Part shown: positions 1 to 9,851 of the stretch, piece after piece
How positions within the stretch are numbered: position 1 is the stretch's first letter
Layout of the letters: each line of letters opens with the position of its first letter
DNA from: Ralstonia sp. RRA
GTDB taxonomy: Bacteria; Pseudomonadota; Gammaproteobacteria; Burkholderiales; Burkholderiaceae
Direction of reading: 5' to 3'
DNA: 64,000 nt
NCBI RefSeq assembly: GCF_037023145.1
Contig: NZ_CP146091.1
Coordinates: 2,480,001 to 2,544,000, forward strand
Program-made: the position numbers and the translations under genes
Notes under the pieces: generated by a model
Seen by the model: only the letters and a program-made list of their open reading frames with translations
Database searches by the model: none
Told to the model about the DNA's origin: nothing

Positions 1-66
1 GCCAAGTCGGAAGCCAAGACCGATGCCGCTTCGGCACCGAAGGCCGCTGAACCCGCCAAGCAATAA
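1..66 (+). CDS. C-terminal end of an unidentified protein (partial)
   Basis: The first 22 codons run open from the window edge to TAA at 64-66. The tail is rich in Ala, Lys, Glu and Pro and ends in AEPAKQ. Such low-complexity charged tails occur on many proteins, so the product cannot be named from this piece. A strong terminator follows within 20 bases, which supports a real gene end. Confidence 0.6.
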   Translation, partial: AKSEAKTDAASAPKAAEPAKQ

Positions 67-81
67 GGCGATCGCGCAGTG

Positions 82-113
82 AAAAACGCCGGGAAATCCC
101 CGGCGTTTTTTTA
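82..113 (+). terminator. Rho-independent terminator
   Basis: A 9-bp GC-rich stem (AACGCCGGG / CCCGGCGTT) with a 5-base loop is followed by a run of T. It ends the partial gene at 1-66. It is also placed to stop antisense reading into the phosphodiesterase gene, which ends at 131 on the other strand. Confidence 0.85.
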
Positions 114-130
114 TGCCTGCTTAAACCGCA

Positions 131-1867
131 TCAATGCAGGTGCGGCAGACGCTTCGTGCCTTCGATCTGTACTGCTTGCAGCTCGTGCGGCTTGAGGCCC
201 AGCTCACTCAGGATGGTCGGCGCGATCTGGTTGGTGTCGACATGCTCATCCACCACGTCGTAGCCGATGCCTGCACCCCAGACCACGATCGGCACGTGGC
301 GGTTCTCCGGACGGAAGCCACCATGTTCGGCGATCTTCGACAGCTTGCTGCCCGCCCACACCGTGCCCTGCTGCGCGATACCGACCACATCGGGGAAGCG
401 ATCGTCGCTGGGCTTCGCACCAAAGAAGTCGGCCACCTCCTCACCAATCACGAAGCGGCTCGCGCCGGCCTGCGTGAATGGCTTGGACGTTGCATTGCCC
501 GCCGCATCCGAACCCAGGCCCGTGCCCGAATAGCCCAGCAGGAACTGCTTGGCGAACCGCAGTGCAGCTGGCGAGCGGTCGTTCAACCACAGCAGGATGC
601 CGTCGTCGTCCATGGCATGCGCGACGAGGTGCGGCTTGGTCGCGTCCTTGCAGGTGGCGGCGTACTTTTCCCACGCGCAGTTGAGTGCGTCGATCATGTC
701 GCCGTCGTTGACGATGGTGAGATCTGCGCGGCTGTTGGGTGATTGGCCATGCTTGGCCGACACGATCACGACCGTGTTGGACGGGTCAGTCGCCTTGACC
801 AACTCGCCCAACTTGTTGTCGACGAACGTGAGCGCGCTCTGCAGCACCGGCCCCGGCACCGTGCCGTTGTTGGTGTAGCCGCCCAGGCCGCCCTTCACCT
901 TGTTGGCGGTGTTGGACGGGTCCGGGTAGTACGCCGACTTGTTCAGCTTCTGCGCAGTCGACACGGCCTGGAAGTTCATGCCCAGGATGGCCGGCACGCC
1001 CGGCGTACCGTTGCCGGCGTGGTCGTGGCCCTTGAGCCAGTTCAGCACGGCCAGCACCTTGAAGCTGTCGTAGCGCTGTGTGTCGGTGTTGTCCTTGGTC
1101 CAGTCGGGGCCAGGGCCAGCCGGCAGCGACGGGTCGGTCACCGAGCTGTTGATCTCGGGCGCGAACAAGTCGTCGATACCCTGGCCGCTCGGGCCGTTGA
1201 GGATTTCGTAGGCGGCGTGCTTGTCCGACCAGGCCGTGTGCAGACCGTGCTTGCGCGCGACTTCAAACACGGTGTTCACCTTCAGATACTGATGCGGATA
1301 GACCGGCGCGCACGTGATGGGCGAGACCGGCAGAAACGCCGGGTCGATCAGGTCCTGCGCATGGCCGGTCAATTGCGAGATCTTCGACAGATCGGCATAC
1401 AGGCCTGGGATACCCTGGCCGCTGTCGAGGCGGTTCAGATCCTTGGCAATGACCTCGGCGTAGAACACCTCGGCGCCCGGCTTGGTGGTGTGGCAGTTGG
1501 CGGCCGTCGTACCGGCCGGCAGCAGGCTCCGGCTGTACGCGTCGTCGTAGTAGATGCCGGTGGTCTTGGGGTTGCCGCCGGTCACCTGGCCGACCATGCC
1601 GGGAAACGAGTCGGACGGGAACGGCGTACGGGCGTTGCGATAGCTCACACCCTGGTGCACAAGGCGCGCGAGCGTGGAACCCGGATGGCTACCGACATAC
1701 CAGTCGAGATCGGACTGATGCAGGCCATCGACCGAGATCAGCAGGACATGCTTGGCGTGCGCCTGCCGCACATCATGCGCATCATCGTCATCGGCATACA
1801 CATGCGCAGACAGACCGCATGCAAGCGTGGAGAGTACAGCGAGCGCGAGGTATTTCTTGGGGGACAC
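131..1867 (-). CDS. Secreted type I phosphodiesterase / nucleotide pyrophosphatase family protein
   Basis: This 578-residue protein belongs to the alkaline phosphatase superfamily, nucleotide pyrophosphatase/phosphodiesterase branch, which hydrolyses phosphodiester or phosphoanhydride bonds at a two-metal site. A signal peptide of about 25 residues (ending SAHVYA) is followed by an acidic DDDD stretch, so the enzyme is exported. Metal-ligand motif LLISVDG lies near residue 42-48, a probable nucleophile segment TPFPSDSFPG near 80, SAKHG near 380 and EHGGFRPENRH near 520. The GTG start at 1867 was chosen because AGGAGA lies 7 bases upstream and the signal peptide begins there. The longer frame to 1984 adds about 40 unlikely residues. 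The substrate cannot be told from sequence. Confidence 0.85.
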   Translation of the reverse strand: MSPKKYLALAVLSTLACGLSAHVYADDDDAHDVRQAHAKHVLLISVDGLHQSDLDWYVGSHPGSTLARLVHQGVSYRNARTPFPSDSFPGMVGQVTGGNPKTTGIYYDDAYSRSLLPAGTTAANCHTTKPGAEVFYAEVIAKDLNRLDSGQGIPGLYADLSKISQLTGHAQDLIDPAFLPVSPITCAPVYPHQYLKVNTVFEVARKHGLHTAWSDKHAAYEILNGPSGQGIDDLFAPEINSSVTDPSLPAGPGPDWTKDNTDTQRYDSFKVLAVLNWLKGHDHAGNGTPGVPAILGMNFQAVSTAQKLNKSAYYPDPSNTANKVKGGLGGYTNNGTVPGPVLQSALTFVDNKLGELVKATDPSNTVVIVSAKHGQSPNSRADLTIVNDGDMIDALNCAWEKYAATCKDATKPHLVAHAMDDDGILLWLNDRSPAALRFAKQFLLGYSGTGLGSDAAGNATSKPFTQAGASRFVIGEEVADFFGAKPSDDRFPDVVGIAQQGTVWAGSKLSKIAEHGGFRPENRHVPIVVWGAGIGYDVVDEHVDTNQIAPTILSELGLKPHELQAVQIEGTKRLPHLH

Positions 1868-2083
1868 GGGATTCTCCTCTGGGATACCGCCATGAGGCGG
1901 CCCGGTCACGCTATGCCCGCCGTATGTCGGTGCAGCGACCCGCGTATGTCGCCCTGGTGACAAATGTAACGGGCCTTCCTCCACCCGGTTGAGCCAACGT
2001 TTGCAGTGTCATCGACCGTACGGATGATTCCACTAGAATGGCGTGCCCACCGCATTTTCCTTGATGCTTACCTGCTCGACTCC

Positions 2084-2878
2084 ATGCTCTCTTCGCGTGC
2101 TCTGCCCTGCTTCGCGCTTGCCTGCCTGCTGGCCCTGACCGGCTCCATTGCCACGGCCCAGACCACACCCGTCGCTAGCGCGGAACCCGGCGACTGGAGC
2201 ATCGCCGTCGGCCCGTCCATTTATGTGGCACCGAAGTATCCGGGCGCGAAGTCGAGCTTTGTGTTTCCGTGGATCGATCAGGAGATCGAGTACAAGCACC
2301 GGTATTTCTCGAAGGGCATGGACTTCCTGGGCGCCTACCTCGCCAACGACGACACATGGCAGGTGGGCGGCAACTTCCAGTTCGATCCGACCTGGCGCCA
2401 CGCACATGACGACGCGCGCCTGAATGGTCTCGGCAATGTCAACGCCACGGTGCGCGCCAAGGCGTTCGCGCAATACACGGTGTCGTTCCTGACGCTGTCC
2501 ACCGACGCCGAGCAAGACATCCTGGGCAACCGTCAGGGCCTGATCGCCAATGCCGACGTGTACGCCAGCGCCCCGCTCGGCCGCTGGCTCTTCAGCCTTG
2601 GCTCCGGCGTGTCGTGGACCAACGGCCAATACATGCGCACCTTCTTCGGCGTGGATGGCGGCCAAAGCGCGGCGTCGGGTCTGCCGGTGTTCGCCACGCG
2701 CGCCGGTGTGCGCGACATCCACTTCAACGCCATCGTCACGTGCAAGCTTGATGACCGCTGGACCGCCAACGGCTCCGTCACCGTGGCCCGCCTGCGCGGA
2801 GATGCCGCCGACAGCCCGATCACGCAACGCCGCCAGCAGACCACCGCCATGGCATCACTCACGTACCGGTTCCGTTAA
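2084..2878 (+). CDS. MipA/OmpV family outer-membrane protein
   Basis: A 264-residue beta-barrel protein of the MipA/OmpV family. Members sit in the outer membrane; E. coli MipA links the lytic transglycosylase MltA to a synthase. The start at 2084 gives a clean signal peptide (SSRALPCFALACLLALTG, cleavage near ATAQ). The mature part begins with WSIAVGPSIYVAPKYPG, typical of the family, shows alternating hydrophobic strands, and ends in YRFR, as expected of a C-terminal barrel strand. An upstream in-frame ATG at 2006 would put 26 non-signal residues in front and was rejected. The gene stands alone, divergent from the phosphodiesterase gene. Confidence 0.8.
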   Translation: MLSSRALPCFALACLLALTGSIATAQTTPVASAEPGDWSIAVGPSIYVAPKYPGAKSSFVFPWIDQEIEYKHRYFSKGMDFLGAYLANDDTWQVGGNFQFDPTWRHAHDDARLNGLGNVNATVRAKAFAQYTVSFLTLSTDAEQDILGNRQGLIANADVYASAPLGRWLFSLGSGVSWTNGQYMRTFFGVDGGQSAASGLPVFATRAGVRDIHFNAIVTCKLDDRWTANGSVTVARLRGDAADSPITQRRQQTTAMASLTYRFR

Positions 2879-2909
2879 CCCTGCCGCGCGTGTTTCCAGG
2901 GAGCCACGC

Positions 2910-3632
2910 ATGACCTTCGACCCATCTTCGTTGAAAGCGCTGTGCTTTGATGTGCAGGGCACGCTGGTCGACTTCACCACGCCGCTCATCGAAGCCGGTG
3001 AAGCATTGGCGGCGCAGCGTGGATTCGTCGCCGATTGGCCGGAAGTCATCACGCGCTGGCGTGCCGGCTACCGCGCCGGCATGGACGCCTTCCTTGCCGG
3101 ACAGCGCACCTGGATCTCCACCGACACGATCTATCGCGAAGCACTGGATACGTTGCTGACCGACTACTCGTGGGCTCAGCAGGTCAGCGCGGAAGACCGC
3201 GATGCGCTCAACGCAACCTGGAGCCGCTTGCGCCCCTGGCCGGATACCCAACGCGGCCTCAGCCGGTTGCGCTCGCGTTATCTGACGGCAGCGCTATCGA
3301 ACGGCAGCATGGCTTCGGTGATCCGCATTGCGCGGCATGGCACCCTGCCCTTCGACGCCATCCTCACGGGCGAACTTGTGCAGTCGTTCAAACCCGACCC
3401 GAAGGTCTATGCCCTCGCCGTCCGGTCGCTAGGTGTGGCACCCAACGAAATCATGATGGTCGCATCGCACAAGTACGATCTGGTGGCGGCCCGGGCACAG
3501 GGTTTCCGGACGGCATTCATCGCGCGGCCGCTGGAGTTCGGGCCGGGTGTTGCCGTCGATGTCACGCCGGATCCGACGTTCGACTGTAACGTGGCTGACA
3601 TGGAAGAACTCGCAAACCGGCTTGGTGCCTAG
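2910..3632 (+). CDS. HAD superfamily hydrolase, haloacid dehalogenase type II-like
   Basis: A 240-residue HAD-superfamily enzyme. Motif I CFDVQGTLVDF (residues 11-21) carries the nucleophilic Asp, motif II LSNGS lies near 130, motif III Lys is in SFKPDPKVY near 157, and motif IV ASHKYDL lies near 185. Spacing and the cap between motifs I and II fit L-2-haloacid dehalogenase-like proteins, which remove halide from 2-haloalkanoates. However, many relatives are phosphatases. Note VQGT where phosphatase relatives have DGT: the second Asp used as acid/base by phosphatases is missing, which favours a dehalogenase-type mechanism. The ATG at 2910 has GGGAG 5-6 bases upstream and follows the porin gene by 31 bases, so the two may be co-transcribed. 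Confidence 0.8.
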   Translation: MTFDPSSLKALCFDVQGTLVDFTTPLIEAGEALAAQRGFVADWPEVITRWRAGYRAGMDAFLAGQRTWISTDTIYREALDTLLTDYSWAQQVSAEDRDALNATWSRLRPWPDTQRGLSRLRSRYLTAALSNGSMASVIRIARHGTLPFDAILTGELVQSFKPDPKVYALAVRSLGVAPNEIMMVASHKYDLVAARAQGFRTAFIARPLEFGPGVAVDVTPDPTFDCNVADMEELANRLGA

Positions 3633-3802
3633 CGCAATCGGTTGCGTTGACGCCGAACCTGCCGTGGCAGCGGCTTCGGCGTGAGATAAACACCTATCAA
3701 ACCAGAACACCCGCCGCACGCCTCTCCCCCAAAAGGACCATGCCTCCTTTTCGCAACAGGCGTGTTTGCAATCATCCTCAACCGTCGCGAAATTTTTTGG
3801 TA

Positions 3803-3821
3803 GTCTGTTTTGCAAGCAGAC
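3803..3821. promoter_or_regulatory. Imperfect inverted repeat upstream of the coiled-coil gene
   Basis: GTCTG and CAGAC arms flank a 9-base centre containing TTGCAA, next to an A/T-rich stretch (AATTTTTTGG). It lies about 85 bases before the ATG at 3906 and could be an operator. No clear -35/-10 pair was seen. The preceding region 3633-3802 holds only a hairpin at 3650-3682 without a T tract. Confidence 0.25.
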
Positions 3822-3905
3822 GATCGCTTCCGATCAACGCGCGCGGGCAGCGACCGATGTCTTCAAACAAGTGGATGAACACTTGCAAGACAGGAGGGCC
3901 TCACC

Positions 3906-4373
3906 ATGTTGCGATGGATTGCACACTGGGCGATGAACCATGCTCCGTCTCCGGAGAAGCAGGCAGAGCGTGCGCTGAACGAGTTGCGCATGGAGTTGTA
4001 TCAAGCGGAACAGCGCGTGATGGATGCGCAGATGCATGCGGACTACTACCGCGCGCGCATCACCTTCCTGGAAGACGTCGTCAAGAAAGGCATTGAGCGC
4101 GTCTCCGATCAACGCAAGGGCAAGCAGGAAAGCGCGCACGCACTGCGTGCCGGACTCAAGTTCACTGCTGAACTGTGGCGTGAGTCGCAAGGGCAATCGC
4201 GGGACTCGCATGTGCTGCGGCGGCGCACGGCAATGTCGTTCCTCGATCCGCAGGACGGGCCCGACACGCACCGAGACCCGAAGATTCATCACCTCTCGGA
4301 GCTTGCCGCGGGCTCGCATTTCGACAGCAACCCGTTACCGCAGGCCAAGCACGTTGCTTCTGAGAAGCTGTAG
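3906..4373 (+). CDS. Conserved-looking orphan protein with N-terminal coiled coil
   Basis: A 155-residue cytoplasmic protein that I do not recognise. Residues about 15-65 are strongly helical and heptad-like, rich in Glu, Arg, Gln and Leu, with motifs such as KQAERALNELRMELYQAEQR and ITFLEDVVKKG. The rest is basic and polar without a known motif. The start is well supported: a perfect AGGAGG lies 8 bases upstream of ATG 3906. There is no signal peptide or membrane segment. It stands alone between the HAD gene and the tRNA-Ser/serS pair and shares a bidirectional terminator with the tRNA. Confidence 0.7.
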   Translation: MLRWIAHWAMNHAPSPEKQAERALNELRMELYQAEQRVMDAQMHADYYRARITFLEDVVKKGIERVSDQRKGKQESAHALRAGLKFTAELWRESQGQSRDSHVLRRRTAMSFLDPQDGPDTHRDPKIHHLSELAAGSHFDSNPLPQAKHVASEKL

Positions 4374-4406
4374 CGTTCCTGCTCCCTTCGGATACACATG
4401 ACAAAC

Positions 4407-4441
4407 AAAAAGCCCCTTGGCCGTGAGACCAAGGGGCTTTT
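4407..4441. terminator. Bidirectional terminator
   Basis: A 13-bp stem, AAAAGCCCCTTGG / CCAAGGGGCTTTT, with an 8-base loop has A and T tails on the two sides. It can end the coiled-coil gene on the plus strand and the tRNA-Ser transcript on the minus strand. Confidence 0.85.
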
Positions 4442-4448
4442 GCTACTG

Positions 4449-4539
<91 letters not shown>

Positions 4540-4570
4540 GGTAACTGGGTCGCTGAATCGCGAAACCGCG

Positions 4571-4600
4571 ACTATAACAGACTTTTTCCGCCGAGATCAA
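4571..4600 (-). promoter_or_regulatory. Sigma-70 promoter of tRNA-Ser
   Basis: On the minus strand TTGATC and TATAGT are separated by 18 bases, about 30 bases before the tRNA 5' end. This means the tRNA need not depend on serS transcription. A CGCGGTTTCGCG palindrome follows in the leader. Confidence 0.6.
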
Positions 4601-4618
4601 GAGGGTCGGAAAACTCCA

Positions 4619-5989
<1,371 letters not shown>

Positions 5990-6011
5990 TTATCGCACCG
6001 GCCCGTCGTGG

Positions 6012-7361
6012 TTATTTGCCGCGAGATGGCTTGCCCTGCTCGGCGTGCCACTGCGCATCGAGCTCGCGCAGGTGGCGCAGCTTGTCGCCGATCTTGCCTT
6101 CCAGACCGCGCGGCGTCGGCACGTACCAGTTCTGCGCGGGCAAGTCGTCGGGGAAGTAGGTTTCGCCTGCTGCGTAGGCTTCGGGCTCGTCGTGGGCGTA
6201 GCGGTAGGCGTGGCCGTAGCCGAGTTCTTTCATCAGCTTGGTCGGCGCGTTGCGCAAGTGCACGGGCACGGTGCGCGACTTGTCCTGGCTGACGAACGCG
6301 CGCGCAGCGTTGTAAGCGTTGTAGCCGGCGTTGGACTTGGGGGCGATAGCCAGGTAGATCACCGCCTGGGCCAGCGCCAATTCCCCTTCCGGTGAGCCGA
6401 GGCGCTCGTACGTTTCGGCAGCATCCAAGGTGATACGCCCTGCTCGCGGATCGGCCAAGCCGATGTCTTCCCAGGCCATGCGCACGATGCGGCGGGCAAG
6501 GTAGCGCGGGTCGGCACCACCATCGAGCATGCGACAGAACCAGTACAGCGCCCCGTCCGGATCGGAGCCGCGCACGGACTTATGCAGCGCGCTGATCTGG
6601 TCGTAGAAGGCATCGCCACCCTTATCGAAGCGGCGCAGGTTTTCCGACAGCGCAGACGCCAGCAGCGCCTCGTCGATCACTGGGGCGCTATCGCCTTCGG
6701 CCTGTGCACGCGCCGCGCGCGTCACGATCTCGATGTTGTTGAGCAGCTTGCGGCCGTCGCCATCGGCAGAGGCGACGATGGCATCGAGCGCGGCAGGCGT
6801 CCATTCCAGGCCGCCCAGCTCTTGGCGTGCGCGTTCGGCCAACTGCTTCAGCTCGTCGTCCGACAGGCTCTTGAGCACATAGACGGCGGCACGCGAAAGC
6901 AACGCACCGTTCACCTCGAACGACGGGTTCTCGGTGGTTGCGCCGATGAAGGTGAACAGGCCGCTTTCCACATGCGGCAGGAAGGCATCCTGCTGGCTCT
7001 TGTTGAAGCGGTGGACTTCATCGACAAACACCAGCGTACGGCGGCCGTTGGCGCGGAACTGCTCAGCGCGTTCCACCGCCTCGCGGATGTCCTTCACGCC
7101 CGACAGCACAGCCGACAGCGCGATGAACTCGGCGTCAAACGCATTCGCCATCAGCCGCGCCAGCGTGGTCTTGCCTACGCCTGGCGGGCCCCAGAGGATC
7201 ATTGAGTGTGGCTCACCGGAGGCAAACGCCACGCGCAGGGGCTTGCCCGGTCCCAGCAGGTGCTGCTGGCCGATCACTTCATCGGCGGAATGCGGGCGGA
7301 GGCGCTCGGCCAGCGGCATGTGGGCGGGCGCGTCCGGGAAGAGAGAAGCAGAAGCGTTCAT
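6012..7361 (-). CDS. rarA: Replication-associated recombination protein A (AAA+ ATPase)
   Basis: A 449-residue MgsA/RarA-type clamp-loader-like AAA+ ATPase that acts at stalled replication forks. Walker A GPPGVGKTTLARL lies near residue 60, Walker B FVDEVHRF near 113 and sensor-1 GATTENPSFEV near 140. The C-terminal tetramerisation domain (KSNAGYNAYNAARAF) is intact. The ATG at 7361 was chosen because the protein then starts MNASASLFPDAPAHMPLAERLRP-like, as family members do; the longer frame has a non-conserved Arg/Trp-rich leader. Upstream lies the guanidino transporter gene on the same strand. Confidence 0.95.
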   Translation of the reverse strand: MNASASLFPDAPAHMPLAERLRPHSADEVIGQQHLLGPGKPLRVAFASGEPHSMILWGPPGVGKTTLARLMANAFDAEFIALSAVLSGVKDIREAVERAEQFRANGRRTLVFVDEVHRFNKSQQDAFLPHVESGLFTFIGATTENPSFEVNGALLSRAAVYVLKSLSDDELKQLAERARQELGGLEWTPAALDAIVASADGDGRKLLNNIEIVTRAARAQAEGDSAPVIDEALLASALSENLRRFDKGGDAFYDQISALHKSVRGSDPDGALYWFCRMLDGGADPRYLARRIVRMAWEDIGLADPRAGRITLDAAETYERLGSPEGELALAQAVIYLAIAPKSNAGYNAYNAARAFVSQDKSRTVPVHLRNAPTKLMKELGYGHAYRYAHDEPEAYAAGETYFPDDLPAQNWYVPTPRGLEGKIGDKLRHLRELDAQWHAEQGKPSRGK

Positions 7362-7410
7362 GCGGGGATTGTCGCAGAAACCGCTCTGGCGCCGGACCCA
7401 CCCCGTTGAA

Positions 7411-8715
7411 TCAGGCAGCACGGACGCCCAGGGGCGGCTCAGTGACCGCCTGCTGACGCCGACCGATCCAGACAACGCACACCAGTGACAGCGCCGCAAA
7501 CCCTGCATAAAAAACCGCCATCGGCCACCACTGCGGGAAGAACTGGTCCGCCAGCACCGTCGCCAGCAGCGGCGTCAGGCCGCCGGCAAATGCGCCGCAC
7601 ACCTGATACGACAGCGAGATCGCCGTGTAGCGGATGCGCGCCGCAAACATTCCGGTGACAAAGCCCGCGATGATCGCGTAGTAGCCCGATTCAGCCAGCG
7701 TGGCGATGGCAACGCCCGCAAACACGGTACCCGGCTGCCCCATGCGCACCAGCGGCAGCATGATGAACGGCACAGCAATGGCAAAGGCCGCCAGGATCGT
7801 CAGCATGCGGCGCGTACCGAAGCGGTCTGCCAAGTACGCCGCACCCAGCTGCACGAAGAACTGCAGCACCGCCACCCAGAACATGCAGTCGAGAACCATC
7901 GCGCGATCCAGCTGCAGGTATTGCGTGGCGTACGAGATCATGAAGATGTTGCTGAAGTACACGCCTGCGATGCCATAGACGTTGGCACCAATGGCCAGCA
8001 CGATCAGCGGCCACACTTTGAGCGCTTCGGCCAACGGCTGCTTGGCGACATCACCCGTCGCCTGCATCGCCTCAAACTCCGGCGATTCGTTGACCGACAT
8101 GCGGATCACAAAGCCCACCGCCAGCAGCACAGCACTGGCCAGGAACGGCAAGCGCCAGCCCCACGCCATGAAGGCATCGGGTTCCAGGCGGCTAACGGCG
8201 GAGAACGCCAGCATCGACAGAATCAGCCCACCCGCGCTACCCAGTTGCGCGAACGACGCGAAGAACGTGCGGCGACCCTTGGGCGCGTGCTCGCCTGCCA
8301 GCAACACCGCCCCGCCCCACTCCCCGCCAACGGCAATGCCCTGCAGCACGCGCAGCACCACCAACGCCACCGGCGCGATCCAGCCGGCCTGCGCATACGT
8401 CGGCAGGCAGCCGATCAGCACCGTCGCAATCGCCATCAAGGTGAGTGTGCCCATGAGCGCGCGCTTGCGGCCAAGGCGATCACCGATGCGGCCAAACAGC
8501 ATGCCGCCAATTGGCCTTGCGAGAAAACCGATGGCAAACGAACCGAACGAAGCCAGCAGGCCCAGCAAGCGATTCTCGCCAGGAAAGAACAGCGGCCCGA
8601 AGACGAGCGCCGCGGCGGTGGCGTAACTGTAGAAGTCGTACCACTCGATGGTGGTGCCGATGAAGGATGCCATCGCGGCACGGCGCGGCTGGGCAATGGG
8701 TTGGGGGGTGGTCAT
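7411..8715 (-). CDS. MFS transporter, metabolite:H+ symporter (MHS) type
   Basis: A 434-residue, 12-TM major facilitator. The N-terminus has the MHS signature GTTIEWYDFY near residue 20, then the loop 2-3 motif GRIGDRLGRKRAL near 90 and a conserved GGEWGGAV near 150. Such proteins import small organic acids or zwitterions with protons across the inner membrane. It starts 43 bases after the GbuA-like ureohydrolase gene on the same strand, with GAGGAG before the ATG. It probably supplies that enzyme's substrate (inference). The ORF reads further upstream, but the extra residues lie inside the neighbouring gene and do not resemble a transporter. Confidence 0.85.
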   Translation of the reverse strand: MTTPQPIAQPRRAAMASFIGTTIEWYDFYSYATAAALVFGPLFFPGENRLLGLLASFGSFAIGFLARPIGGMLFGRIGDRLGRKRALMGTLTLMAIATVLIGCLPTYAQAGWIAPVALVVLRVLQGIAVGGEWGGAVLLAGEHAPKGRRTFFASFAQLGSAGGLILSMLAFSAVSRLEPDAFMAWGWRLPFLASAVLLAVGFVIRMSVNESPEFEAMQATGDVAKQPLAEALKVWPLIVLAIGANVYGIAGVYFSNIFMISYATQYLQLDRAMVLDCMFWVAVLQFFVQLGAAYLADRFGTRRMLTILAAFAIAVPFIMLPLVRMGQPGTVFAGVAIATLAESGYYAIIAGFVTGMFAARIRYTAISLSYQVCGAFAGGLTPLLATVLADQFFPQWWPMAVFYAGFAALSLVCVVWIGRRQQAVTEPPLGVRAA

Positions 8716-8758
8716 CGTGTCTCCTCGTTGTTGTTGTGGGCGCGATCTGGGCGATGCG

Positions 8759-9718
8759 TCAGGCGCGATATTCGACGCCCGGCAGCACACACAGCAACTC
8801 GAACGCGAGGTTGGCGCCCAGCAGTGCGGTCGTGCCAAACGGGTCATACGGCGGAGAGACTTCAACGAGATCCGCGCCCACGATATCGAGCCCGCGCGCA
8901 CCACGCACGATCTCCAGCGCCTGCGGCACGGTCAGCCCACCGATCTCGGGCGTGCCGGTACCTGGCGCATAGGCGGGGTCGATGCCGTCGATGTCGAAGC
9001 TGATGTAGACGGGGCCGCCCTGCACGCGCTCGCGCACTTCTTCCATGAGCGGCACAAGGGAGTGGTGCCAGCACTCTTCGGCCGTCACCACGCGGAATCC
9101 CTGCTGCCGGCACCAGTCAAAATCTTCCGCCTCATAGCCCGTGCCGCGCAGGCCGATCTGCACGACGCGGTTGCAGTCCAGCAGCCCTTCTTCCACGGCG
9201 CGGCGAAACGGCGTGCCGTGCGCGATCTTCTCGCCGAACATGGTGTCGTTGACGTCGGCATGCGCGTCGATGTGGATCAGGCCGATGCGGCCGTACTTGG
9301 CATGCATGGCGCGCAGGATGGGCAAGGTGACAGTGTGGTCGCCACCCAGGCCGATGGGCCGGCAGCCGCCCGCGATGATGTCGCGGTAAGCCGCCTCGAT
9401 TCGATCGATGGAGTCGTGCAGGTTGTACGGGTTGGTCGCCACGTCACCCATGTCGGCAACGCGCAGTGAATCGAATGGCGCGGCGCGCGTCGCCATGTTG
9501 TACGGACGCAGCAGTACGGATTCCGCGCGGATTTGGCGCGGACCCATGCGCGCGCCATTGCGGTTGGAGGTGCCCAGGTCGAACGGCACCCCCACGAAGC
9601 AGGCATCCAGCCCGGTGGTCGATTCGGCAGCGGGCAGCCGCATCATGGTGGCAATACCGCCAAAGCGCGGCATGGCGTTGCCGGATGTCGGCTGGAGGAA
9701 TTCGGCGCGGTCGTTCAT
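8759..9718 (-). CDS. gbuA: Ureohydrolase, probably guanidinobutyrase (agmatinase family)
   Basis: A 319-residue enzyme of the arginase/agmatinase family, which hydrolyses a guanidino group to urea plus an amine using two Mn ions. Ligand motifs are all present: GGDHT near residue 129, DAHAD near 151 and SFDIDGIDP near 245. From memory, the N-terminal MPRFGGIATMMRLP, FVGVPFDLGTSNRNGARMGP and the C-terminal ALLGANLAFELLCVLPGV closely match Pseudomonas guanidinobutyrase GbuA (4-guanidinobutyrate to 4-aminobutyrate). Agmatinase or guanidinopropionase activity remains possible. Context fits gbu: a divergent LysR gene and a downstream transporter. The ATG at 9718 gives the family length. Confidence 0.8.
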   Translation of the reverse strand: MNDRAEFLQPTSGNAMPRFGGIATMMRLPAAESTTGLDACFVGVPFDLGTSNRNGARMGPRQIRAESVLLRPYNMATRAAPFDSLRVADMGDVATNPYNLHDSIDRIEAAYRDIIAGGCRPIGLGGDHTVTLPILRAMHAKYGRIGLIHIDAHADVNDTMFGEKIAHGTPFRRAVEEGLLDCNRVVQIGLRGTGYEAEDFDWCRQQGFRVVTAEECWHHSLVPLMEEVRERVQGGPVYISFDIDGIDPAYAPGTGTPEIGGLTVPQALEIVRGARGLDIVGADLVEVSPPYDPFGTTALLGANLAFELLCVLPGVEYRA

Positions 9719-9771
9719 GGCAGTCGATTCGTCACATCGCGTTACAGCGATGCGAACAGTGGAGATAGCAT

Positions 9772-9841
9772 GCATTCTTGCTGATGGTTTTCCCACGTAG
9801 AATGCGAAATCCACAAACCAAACATCGATTTTTATCGATGT
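9772..9841. promoter_or_regulatory. Divergent control region with two inverted repeats (gbuA/LysR)
   Basis: Between the divergent genes lie a perfect 8-bp inverted repeat, ACATCGAT-TTTT-ATCGATGT (9822-9841), 10 bases before the LysR GTG, and a 7-bp repeat GCATTCT / AGAATGC (9772-9778 and 9799-9805). LysR-type regulators usually bind T-N11-A palindromes between themselves and their target, and the 9822-9841 site fits that geometry. Probable autorepression and activation sites. Confidence 0.55.
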
Positions 9842-9851
9842 ATAGACCGCC

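Noticed and set aside
743..1960. Long plus-strand ORF (405 codons) opposite the phosphodiesterase gene
   Set aside because: Antisense shadow of a GC-rich gene: composition rich in Val, Arg, His and Gly, no motif, and the minus-strand gene has clear family motifs and a signal peptide.
3647..4096. Alternative plus-strand ORF overlapping the coiled-coil gene
   Set aside because: It lacks a ribosome site and family features, whereas the overlapping frame at 3906 has a perfect AGGAGG and helical content.
9719..9851. Guanidine riboswitch upstream of the ureohydrolase gene
   Set aside because: The short leader has only DNA-type inverted repeats; no ykkC-like conserved ACG-rich loops were recognised.
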